8,238 nucleotides of DNA, from NCBI GenBank assembly GCA_028691905.1, contig JAQUYJ010000040.1, positions 1 through 8,238 of the forward strand, read 5' to 3'. Source of the stretch: Bacilli bacterium. GTDB lineage: Bacteria > Bacillota_I > Bacilli_A > ML615J-28 > CAG-698. The translations under genes were made by a program, and so were the position numbers. Positions 1 to 6,826 of this stretch are shown in pieces. How positions within the stretch are numbered: position 1 is the stretch's first letter; every line of letters begins with the position of its first letter. The notes beneath the pieces were generated by a model. That model did no database searches, had not been told where the DNA came from, and was given only the letters and a program-made list of their open reading frames with translations.

Positions 1-3000
1 GGGATGTATCTGCAGAAGTGGATATTGATTTAGGTACGAAAACAATAGGTAAAAGTTCTACCGGAGGAATAGTTGGATTAGCCAGTGGAGTAATAAATAA
101 TGTATATACAATTGGTACTATTGACGGTGGATTGCATACATTTAAAGCAAGCAGTCCAATAAACAGTATTTTTATGTTTGGCGGAGTGGTTGGTTCAACC
201 GGAAACAGCAAACTCACCATGAATAATATTTTAAGTGATGTTGACATTTTCAGTATTCGCAATACGGCAGAATTAACTACACCAAATACGACAACTGAAA
301 TCAGAGCAGGGGGAGTAATCGGAAGTATTACCAATACTGCCCTTGTAAAACATCAATTTGAACTTATGTCATACGATGGAACTCTAACAGCCAATGATTT
401 TATTTCTTCAATAACAGTCAATCATTCATTTGGTGGCATTTTTGGTTATGCAACAGGAAATGCCTTTACCTTGTCCAATGACTTTGGTAATTGGGAAAAT
501 CGTGGTAATATTGAAAGTTCGACATTAGGTGCAAACAATAAAGTACGTGCTGCGGGGGTCGGAGTAACCAATCACAGTGAGCAGGCAGAATATATATTTG
601 TTTATAATAAGGGCAGTTTTTCCGCAACAGATGCTACCCGTTTTACTTATACATCATTGATTTATGATATGAGTAGTTATGGGCTTGTTTTGTCTCAATC
701 AAAAAATGAAGCCAATCATACATTAACAATTAATTTTGCTGATTTTTCCGGAGTATTTTATAATGAATTAAATGCCTCCAGTGAACTGCGGTTTGTTGAG
801 AACAGCGGAAACATTGTAATGAACAACATGACCCTCACTCAGGAAACAAGGATTGCCGGAATCAGTACTTCCCAAAATATTAATTATTTAAACACCTATT
901 TTTCCGGTGAAATCAGGATTACAACAATTACAAGTTCCTATCCAATCTGGATTGCTGGAATAGCCTATATCGTTTCGGAAGGTAAAGCGATACTGAATGC
1001 ACTCAATGAAGGTGAAATTATTTTTGCGGGAGTGGACAATTCAGCCAACAATTACATCGCCGGAATTACTAATATTAATCGGGGAGGGACACTTCATACA
1101 CAGGATGATTCCAATACGCCTAAAACAACTTTGGGTGTAATTAACAGTATCAACTATGCACGGATCAGTTCGACCTATGATCCAGAAGTTGGAAGTACCA
1201 TATTCGGATTAACCGGAAACGGAAACACCTATGTTGGTGGATTAGTCACATTTAATGAATATTCAATTCAAGATTCTGCAAACTTGGGAGATATCAATTT
1301 TACACATTTAAGTGATATTGATTCTGCTTATATTCAAGCATATACAGAGTCACACAACGCTGGTCGTATTTACAGTTTCGTAGGCGGTATTACTTTGGGA
1401 GGTGTTTCGGCACTTGCCACCGCAGGCACTTCCAGGATATTTGATGCAGTAAACAGTGGAAATATTATGGGAGTTGCGAAAAATTATGTTCGTACCGGTG
1501 GCATATTGGCAGTTGCTTTATATACTGAAATTCAAGCGGGAATGGATACCAACGAAGCCAATCCTCCTATCTTGGTTTCTATTGATGGGGTATTAACTTC
1601 AATTGTTTTAAATACGATACAAAATTCGATTTTATCCAATTGTTTGAATTACGGAAATGTTACTGCGTTTACCCAAACAATTGCAGAATATAATTCAACA
1701 CCTTACACTGTCAATCAAACTTTTTACACTTATAGTAATTCAAGTCGTCGGTCAAGTACTTCTTATCGGATTATTACTACAGTAGGAACTAACGATAGAC
1801 CGGTAATTTATTCCTGTGCGGGGGGAATTATCGGTTACGGATTGTCCGTTATGAGAAGAATGCTGAATCACGGAAATATCACTGCAACCGATGTTGCCGG
1901 TGGAATCGTCGGAGCTACTTATGTTTTAGGTGCGGAATCAGGCAATGAATATACCTATGTCAACATTGATACTGCAATTCATTATGGATCGGTTCAGGCA
2001 ATACGTTTGGATGTAGATACAGATTCTGATGAAATTCCGGATTCGTTTGAATATGCTATCGAACAAGACAGACTTACTTTTGACGATTTATATACTAATA
2101 ATCATATTTATCCACATAACAATGAATTTATTTTTCCGAATACAGCAGATGATATCACAAGATATCCGGAAGCAAAAAGAGGATTTGGTGGAGTATTTGG
2201 TCGTTTGCAAAGAGGAACAAATGGTTATATGACATCGAACGATTCTACTGATGGATTAATAATAGGTAATTTTGACTTTATTGTCAATACAGATATTAAT
2301 GTAGATTTGATTGGCCGTCTGGATCAGGTATATGATTTTACGAGTTCAGCTCGTTTCTTTATATTTACAAATTGCATCTACTACAGTGCAAGACAGAATG
2401 ATACAACGCAAGCTGTTTTTACTGGATTTCGTTTCTTTAGAAATCGAAACGGATACACAGAAACAACCAATTATAATTTAACATATACAAAAAGACGGGT
2501 AAGTTATTATCTTGTACCCGGAAGCACAAATTACTATCGAATCAAAACAGAATATTATGCAACATCCGGAACAATAACCAGAACAACTGCTGGTAACTAT
2601 CGGGAAAAAGTAGGGGATACCTGGTATCCCAGTTCATCAACATATTATACTGCGACCAAAGTTGAAACAAAAAATATTACGCAAGACAATTATGTTGCGG
2701 TGACTTATGTAACACAGACAAGTGTGCCAAGCGGGTATTCCACTACGCCGGTTGTTACAACATATGGAAGCCCACAAACACTGAACACCAATGTTGTAAT
2801 CAACAGCGCCAGTACATATACCGTTATTGGTAATATTCCAATTAGAATCATTACAGAAGATGATACAGAGCCAGGTGAATATATTTACGACGAAAACTTC
2901 GAGATGAGAGATGATGCTACAACATTATCAAACGGAGAACCGATTACATCCTATATTTTCTATGTTGACCCAAGAATTTTGTCAGAACGTTTCCAATTAA

Positions 3001-6000
3001 CCCGACCAAATGGAATGTATGTTTTGTCTACCAGTGCCGGTAGTGCCAATGGATCCGTTCTTCCTGCAAATATGAATGTCGTTTCTATTTATAGAATAGC
3101 AGGGACACTGCCCTATGATACTGATTATACAGCTATTTCTTTGACTGATCGGGAGAAAAACGAAGAACTGGTTGCTGATTATGCACTCCTCTACCAATCA
3201 CAGTATAACGATAAAGCTTTGTTACTGGAAACTGATCAGGAGATCATTCTGGAAGAAATGGCAGGAGGACCCGAACTGCATGTTATGGTGAGCCAAGCAT
3301 ATGGTGGTGGTGGTAACAGTGGATCTACCCTCAAGAACGATTTTGTAGAACTGTTCAATTCGACCAGTGACAGTGTGAATTTGAGTGGATGGCGTTTATT
3401 TTATGCTTCTCCAACAGGTTCATTCAGCAGCTTGAATTCGATTGAACTGACTGGTACAATTGCTCCGAGAAGTTTTTATTTAATAAAATTGGCAAGTGGC
3501 GGAGGAGGCAGTGTGGACTTACCTACTGCTGACCTTAATGCAACTGTTGATTTAAATGAAACGGGATTCAAACTTGTTTTAACGAATACTTCTGATGTTC
3601 CAAGCAATCCAACTTCAACAAATGTAGTTGATTTTGTCGGTGCAGGAAGTGCAGACCAATATGAAACAGCTGCTGCACCTGCTCCAAGCAATACTGCTGC
3701 TATTGTACGAAATAATTTACTGGATACCGATGACAATAGCATTGACTTTATCACTACAATCAGCATTACACCCCGAAACAGCGCGACAGCAAGGATTCCC
3801 GCCGGATCAGAAACTACACTCATTAACCCTATAATCAATTATGTGGCACAGACTATTACTTTTGAAATCAGTTTAGAAGCGATTGCTTCCACACAAACAG
3901 AAATATATTATCACATGACAAACGTAGTCATCTCGGAAAAAGCATTGGCTGCTGCCCGAATAGAGGATTATCAAAATGGTGCTTATGTTGGACTGGAAGA
4001 TGACTTCCGCCACGAATTATTGAAAGAAAAAGATGCAATGATTGCAACAGGGGTAAAACCCTACTTCTACATTGATTTCACAGCACTCAGTTCAGAAAAT
4101 CAAACTCGTTTGGATAACGGATTGGATACTTTACCGATTTCTATTGGATATTTCACCATTTATTCGGAAAGTGCCATGAACAATACGACATTGATGGAAG
4201 TACCTTATCAAAATGACTATCAGATTTATTTGGTTTTAAAACCAAACCTAAGCCAGTCTGGCGGTTCTATCTCGATAACCAACGTCAATATTGATGATGT
4301 CAACCAAAATTTGGGTACATTTTCCACTGTTCCGGTTAATACGTTTATTCGTTTTGACTTTACCGATACTGCTGGATTATTGGTCGACGGTTATAGCATT
4401 GAACCATTTGTCAGTTTATATTATGGAGCAACATTGGTCAGTACCTATTACTATACCCTGACAGTAAGTACAGTCGATGGCGGTTTATTCTCTGTTCAGT
4501 TTAATATGTCCGATGACTTGGTAACAGGAACCTATACTTTCCAATATAAAATATTCTTCGCTGAAACAACTTATACAACTGTTGATTTCTTGAATGGTGA
4601 ATCCAGCAGAAATCAATTGGTTTCCTTAAGTTATGACACACTAGGTAATTATGAGGTGGATCCTGAGGTAACCAGTTTTGAGACAGAAATTGATTTTGGC
4701 TATGATTTGGGACTGAGTACCTTGGCAAATGAAACAGCTTTAACAGTAACTTCAAGTACCGATCCGGAAATTACCGAACCTTATCTTCACAATACGCTTT
4801 ATCATATCGCCAACTTCAATCATATTACGTTATCGCCGTTTTCTGAATTGCTTTCAGCTACATTCAACGAAATGACACACGACAATGGATATCGGATTTT
4901 TAAAATAACATATGTGGTTGAAGCAGAAAATCAAACAACCCAACCGTATATTCATTTTATAAAAGAACGGTTACTTGATATTGAAATTGTTTACCGAAAC
5001 GGGAACAGAGTAAGTATCGACAATGTTTTCGCAACCAGAGAAGCAGTAAATTCCATATTTTCATTGGATCTGGGAGTGAATTCGGAGATTGCCACCTCTA
5101 TTTATCAGTTGGAAACACAGAATCCGAACCAATACTTTTCCTATTCCGTATCGGGACAAACATTGACCGGTACACCTTATACCAGTGAAGACATTATAGG
5201 AATCAGTGGCAGTGCGGACGTACTCTTAAACATCAATATGGATTATACGACACTGCCGGGTTTATATACATTTACGATATTTTATAATCGGGATGGAGAA
5301 ATCATTACCCTGAGCAATCCGCTTGTAATCACAAAAAATCTTGGTATTAATGCATATCTGTTTGATATTCGTTTTTCCGAAACGGCCAGTGAAACATCCT
5401 ATCCAAAAATAGCTGTATCTGATGAGGACGGAACTCCGATTGAAGGAGAATATACACCAATTGTGTATTTTGCTGGAATTGATTATGATGAAGCAGATAT
5501 CGATCATATTGAAAATTTCCGTATTGACGGTAAAGTAGACAATACACCTCTTAATGAATATTTTCCATATTTCATGTCGTTTTTACCGTATGGGGCTTCC
5601 ATTCAGCGAAAGGCATATAATCGGGATACCAGCGAATGGTACTGGACTGCACCTGTAAACATCAACTCCACCGAAGAAGATATCGCAGCTTCATTAGCTA
5701 CGGACTTTACAGTATATCCGGAAACTGGGGAAGAACCAATTGAATCAGAAGATCCGGAAGTGGACAACAGCGTTATTATTACATATCGTGTATTATCAGA
5801 AGACCGAACAGAAGCCAATAAGATGGATGTGTATTATCACATAACCGTTATTGATATAAAATACAATGTTTCGCTTTTGTTTGATGTATATTATGTATTT
5901 AATCCACTTCAAATTGTTCCGGTTTATGATGCAACATCACCACTTAAAAACCAAACAATTGTGTTTAATGTGAAAAATTTTGTAACTGAAGTAGCGATTG

Positions 6001-6398
6001 GATCAACCAGAGCTACTACTGTCAGTGAATTTTTAACATTTACACAGATTCTGGACATTAACAATGATACTTACTTATTCTATCACCCGTACGGGGAATC
6101 AAGAAGGTTTGTCTTTGGACGTAATATCAGTGGATTCTATTCTTTCGAATTGTTTTTACCGAAAAACAGTGCAGGAGCTGTTATCTATGACTATTACATT
6201 ACCTTTAATGGCGATCCTCTTCCAAGCTTAAATGAAGAGCCGTACAGCTTTACTGATTTAGACAGTTTGTATTATTACATAGAAACAGGAACAAAAAACA
6301 GAACAAGAAGATTCAATGTCTATATCAGCTTGCTGGAAACTGCAATCAACGATGATAAATGGGGACTGACAGATTATTACATTCCCTGGGAACACTAA
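1..6398 (+). CDS. Giant surface/secreted protein with GLUG-like beta-helix repeats and a lamin-tail domain (5' partial)
   Basis: The reading frame is open from base 3 to the TAA at 6396-6398, so the true start lies upstream; the GTG at 18 is only the first in-frame start-like codon. Residues below count from that GTG. Residues about 16-730 hold glycine-rich coils of the type GGIVG followed by N-x-G-x-I, resembling GLUG-type beta-helix repeats. D667-E678 form an EF-hand-like loop. Residues 559-594 and 814-925 are Tyr/Thr/Ser-rich with RR pairs. Residues 1087-1258 are a lamin-tail domain. Residues 1260-2126 are beta-rich with repeated modules. There are only three cysteines, no membrane segment and no LPXTG or other anchor at the C-terminus, which ends in YYIPWEH. 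This composition suggests an exported adhesin- or matrix-like protein tethered, if at all, through the missing N-terminus. No catalytic domain is recognisable. Function is unknown; adhesion or polymer binding is inference only. It ends 8 bases before a hairpin terminator. Confidence 0.9.
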   Translation, partial: DVSAEVDIDLGTKTIGKSSTGGIVGLASGVINNVYTIGTIDGGLHTFKASSPINSIFMFGGVVGSTGNSKLTMNNILSDVDIFSIRNTAELTTPNTTTEIRAGGVIGSITNTALVKHQFELMSYDGTLTANDFISSITVNHSFGGIFGYATGNAFTLSNDFGNWENRGNIESSTLGANNKVRAAGVGVTNHSEQAEYIFVYNKGSFSATDATRFTYTSLIYDMSSYGLVLSQSKNEANHTLTINFADFSGVFYNELNASSELRFVENSGNIVMNNMTLTQETRIAGISTSQNINYLNTYFSGEIRITTITSSYPIWIAGIAYIVSEGKAILNALNEGEIIFAGVDNSANNYIAGITNINRGGTLHTQDDSNTPKTTLGVINSINYARISSTYDPEVGSTIFGLTGNGNTYVGGLVTFNEYSIQDSANLGDINFTHLSDIDSAYIQAYTESHNAGRIYSFVGGITLGGVSALATAGTSRIFDAVNSGNIMGVAKNYVRTGGILAVALYTEIQAGMDTNEANPPILVSIDGVLTSIVLNTIQNSILSNCLNYGNVTAFTQTIAEYNSTPYTVNQTFYTYSNSSRRSSTSYRIITTVGTNDRPVIYSCAGGIIGYGLSVMRRMLNHGNITATDVAGGIVGATYVLGAESGNEYTYVNIDTAIHYGSVQAIRLDVDTDSDEIPDSFEYAIEQDRLTFDDLYTNNHIYPHNNEFIFPNTADDITRYPEAKRGFGGVFGRLQRGTNGYMTSNDSTDGLIIGNFDFIVNTDINVDLIGRLDQVYDFTSSARFFIFTNCIYYSARQNDTTQAVFTGFRFFRNRNGYTETTNYNLTYTKRRVSYYLVPGSTNYYRIKTEYYATSGTITRTTAGNYREKVGDTWYPSSSTYYTATKVETKNITQDNYVAVTYVTQTSVPSGYSTTPVVTTYGSPQTLNTNVVINSASTYTVIGNIPIRIITEDDTEPGEYIYDENFEMRDDATTLSNGEPITSYIFYVDPRILSERFQLTRPNGMYVLSTSAGSANGSVLPANMNVVSIYRIAGTLPYDTDYTAISLTDREKNEELVADYALLYQSQYNDKALLLETDQEIILEEMAGGPELHVMVSQAYGGGGNSGSTLKNDFVELFNSTSDSVNLSGWRLFYASPTGSFSSLNSIELTGTIAPRSFYLIKLASGGGGSVDLPTADLNATVDLNETGFKLVLTNTSDVPSNPTSTNVVDFVGAGSADQYETAAAPAPSNTAAIVRNNLLDTDDNSIDFITTISITPRNSATARIPAGSETTLINPIINYVAQTITFEISLEAIASTQTEIYYHMTNVVISEKALAAARIEDYQNGAYVGLEDDFRHELLKEKDAMIATGVKPYFYIDFTALSSENQTRLDNGLDTLPISIGYFTIYSESAMNNTTLMEVPYQNDYQIYLVLKPNLSQSGGSISITNVNIDDVNQNLGTFSTVPVNTFIRFDFTDTAGLLVDGYSIEPFVSLYYGATLVSTYYYTLTVSTVDGGLFSVQFNMSDDLVTGTYTFQYKIFFAETTYTTVDFLNGESSRNQLVSLSYDTLGNYEVDPEVTSFETEIDFGYDLGLSTLANETALTVTSSTDPEITEPYLHNTLYHIANFNHITLSPFSELLSATFNEMTHDNGYRIFKITYVVEAENQTTQPYIHFIKERLLDIEIVYRNGNRVSIDNVFATREAVNSIFSLDLGVNSEIATSIYQLETQNPNQYFSYSVSGQTLTGTPYTSEDIIGISGSADVLLNINMDYTTLPGLYTFTIFYNRDGEIITLSNPLVITKNLGINAYLFDIRFSETASETSYPKIAVSDEDGTPIEGEYTPIVYFAGIDYDEADIDHIENFRIDGKVDNTPLNEYFPYFMSFLPYGASIQRKAYNRDTSEWYWTAPVNINSTEEDIAASLATDFTVYPETGEEPIESEDPEVDNSVIITYRVLSEDRTEANKMDVYYHITVIDIKYNVSLLFDVYYVFNPLQIVPVYDATSPLKNQTIVFNVKNFVTEVAIGSTRATTVSEFLTFTQILDINNDTYLFYHPYGESRRFVFGRNISGFYSFELFLPKNSAGAVIYDYYITFNGDPLPSLNEEPYSFTDLDSLYYYIETGTKNRTRRFNVYISLLETAINDDKWGLTDYYIPWEH
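63..2240 (+). repeat. Array of about 14-15 degenerate GLUG-like coils in the giant protein
   Basis: Protein-level repeats, not DNA-level. The hallmark is a small/aromatic residue followed by GGxxG (GGIVG, GGVVG, GGVIG, GGIFG, GGIIG, GGVFG and relaxed AGIS, AGIA, AGIT forms), at residues near 16, 55, 98, 139, 180, 281, 314, 349, 407, 456, 494, 602, 628 and 724. Another weak copy (FSGVF) lies near 246. Each is followed, usually 15-30 residues later, by N-x-G-x-I or a variant (ENRGNI, ENSGNI, LNEGEI, ANLGDI, VNSGNI, LNYGNV, LNHGNI). Typical spacing is 33-58 residues, with larger gaps where insertions sit. The pattern matches what is known of GLUG-type right-handed beta-helix repeats in bacterial surface proteins. 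The family assignment is by eye. Confidence 0.7.
2016..2051 (+). other. EF-hand/thrombospondin-3-like calcium-binding loop in the giant protein
   Basis: The twelve residues DTDSDEIPDSFE place acidic ligands at positions 1, 3, 5, 9 and 12 with Ile at position 7 (D667, D669, D671, I673, D675, E678). This is the classical DxDxDx(I)xDxxE loop seen in EF-hand, dockerin and TSP3-type calcium sites. The usual Gly at position 6 is replaced by Glu. It is a single copy, inside an insertion between two beta-helix coils (about residues 628 and 724). Calcium binding is inferred from the motif. Confidence 0.6.
3276..3791 (+). other. Lamin-tail domain (LTD) within the giant protein
   Basis: Residues about 1087-1258. 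The start VSQAYGGGGNSG, then NDFVELFN, VNLSGWRLFYASPTG, a leucine/glycine strand (LTGTIAPRSFYLIKL), GFKLVLTNTSD, VVDFVG and the closing SITPRNSA follow the order of the bacterial LTD family (Ig-like fold, known from nuclear lamins and from secreted bacterial nucleases and surface proteins). In known secreted nucleases the LTD accompanies a catalytic domain; none is visible here. The four GGT codons at 3303-3314 encode the conserved GGGG turn. The role is probably binding or structural, which is inference. Confidence 0.85.
4335..6212 (+). repeat. Diverged C-terminal beta-rich modules of the giant protein
   Basis: Two landmarks recur in order. The first is an N-containing strand: VNTFIRFDF near residue 1440, VNSIFSLDL near 1677, KNQTIVFNV near 1977. 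The second, 63-72 residues later, is G-x-Y-(T/S)-F: TGTYTF at 1503, PGLYTF at 1747, SGFYSF at 2038. In the last two units an upstream strand also recurs (ITYVVEAENQT at 1630 and ITYRVLSEDRT at 1921), exactly 291 residues apart, the same distance as between their YTF/YSF motifs. This indicates duplicated Ig-like or similar beta modules. Family membership is not recognised. Confidence 0.5.
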
Positions 6399-6400
6399 AA

Positions 6401-6439
6401 AAAGAAGACAAAACGTTACTGAAACGTTTTGTCTTTTTT
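6401..6439 (+). terminator. Rho-independent terminator of the giant gene
   Basis: A perfect 12-bp stem (6406-6417 with 6423-6434, outer end AGAC/GTCT, inner end AACGTT) closes on a 5-base loop (ACTGA, 6418-6422). It is followed by a run of T from 6434 to 6439. An A-run (6397-6403) precedes it, so the stem can extend by A-U pairs. It lies 8 bases after the stop codon and isolates the giant gene from the operon downstream. Confidence 0.9.
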
Positions 6440-6441
6440 AC

Positions 6442-6469
6442 TTGAAGATTTCAAAAAACGGAGTATAAT
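6442..6469 (+). promoter_or_regulatory. Predicted housekeeping-type promoter for the PII-like/antiporter operon
   Basis: TTGAAG at 6442-6447 (four of six matches to the -35 consensus TTGACA) and a perfect TATAAT at 6464-6469 are separated by 16 bases. The element starts immediately after the preceding terminator. Transcription starting about 7 bases after the -10 box would leave a leader of only about 12-15 bases. That leaves no room for a riboswitch or attenuator, so control is more likely at the protein level. Confidence 0.75.
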
Positions 6470-6477
6470 AGATAAAA

Positions 6478-6484
6478 AGAGGTG
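6478..6484 (+). promoter_or_regulatory. Ribosome binding site for the PII-like gene
   Basis: AGAGGTG ends five bases before the ATG at 6490, a near-ideal Shine-Dalgarno spacing that fixes this start. It would lie at the very 5' end of the predicted transcript. Confidence 0.75.
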
Positions 6485-6489
6485 TTGTA

Positions 6490-6825
6490 ATGAAACTATT
6501 GGTTTTTGTCTTAAATAAAATAGAAAAACTGGATGCACTGTTGGAAGAACTGGCGAATAATCAAATCAGTGGTGCAACAATTTTTCGGACAACAGGAATG
6601 GTCAGAGAACTAATGAGCCGTCATGAATTGGGAATATTTGGTTCTTTCCGCCATTTGTTGGATGCTGACCGCAAAGAAAACAGAACGCTTTTTATGGTAG
6701 TCAAAACTGAACAGATAGCAATTATTGAGAAAGTTATCGATCAGGTAGTGGGAAATATTGATGAACCAGACACAGGAATATTATTTACCCTTCCTATTGA
6801 ATCGGTCCGAGGATATAAACATTAA
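6490..6825 (+). CDS. PII-like (GlnB-fold) small regulatory protein, probable partner of the antiporter
   Basis: 111 residues, the usual PII length (about 112). Element order matches the GlnB fold: strand 1 MKLLVFVLNKIEKLD, helix 1 to about residue 24, then ISGATIFRTTG (as in the PII segment I-(T/S)-G-M-T-V), a T-loop-like stretch at about 37-65, strand 3 RTLFMVVK, helix 2 (residues 74-88), and a last strand TGILFTLPIESVRGY, equivalent to the PII tail GKIFV-x-(P/D)-V-x-x-V. PII proteins are cytosolic trimers that bind nucleotides and control transporters and enzymes through the T-loop. Here the GDGK nucleotide loop of true PII is replaced by EPDTG, so the catalytic-type lysine is missing and classical ATP/2-oxoglutarate sensing is doubtful. 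It is followed after one base by the antiporter gene, suggesting a regulatory subunit (inference). Good promoter and Shine-Dalgarno support the ATG start. Confidence 0.8.
   Translation: MKLLVFVLNKIEKLDALLEELANNQISGATIFRTTGMVRELMSRHELGIFGSFRHLLDADRKENRTLFMVVKTEQIAIIEKVIDQVVGNIDEPDTGILFTLPIESVRGYKH
6809..6813 (+). promoter_or_regulatory. Weakly placed Shine-Dalgarno for the antiporter gene
   Basis: GAGGA lies inside the end of the PII-like gene, 13 bases before the ATG at 6827, longer than the usual 5-9 bases. The TAATATG overlap-like junction (stop 6823-6825, start 6827) suggests that ribosomes ending the first gene re-start on the second, giving coupled synthesis. Confidence 0.45.
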
Positions 6826-6826
6826 T

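Noticed and set aside
18..20. GTG at 18 as the true start of the giant gene
   Set aside because: The frame stays open to the left edge (reading DVSAE before it), there is no Shine-Dalgarno, no signal peptide follows, and a beta-helix coil starts at once, so the gene is truncated by the window.
2029..2232. 67-codon + strand frame within the giant gene
   Set aside because: Out of frame with a continuous 2131-codon gene, and no promoter or ribosome binding site supports it.
3303..3314. Four GGT triplets as a possible phase-variable microsatellite
   Set aside because: It is a triplet repeat, so slippage would not shift the frame, and the four glycines are the expected conserved turn of the lamin-tail domain.
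3476..3838. 120-codon open frame on the - strand inside the lamin-tail region
   Set aside because: It is antisense to a clearly conserved domain, has no ribosome binding site of note, and its product resembles no family. It is a shadow frame.
6758..6826. Upstream start for the antiporter (TTG 6758 or ATG 6761)
   Set aside because: It would add a polar stretch read from the conserved PII-like C-terminus in another frame, whereas ATG 6827 begins right at the first membrane helix, as is usual in this family.
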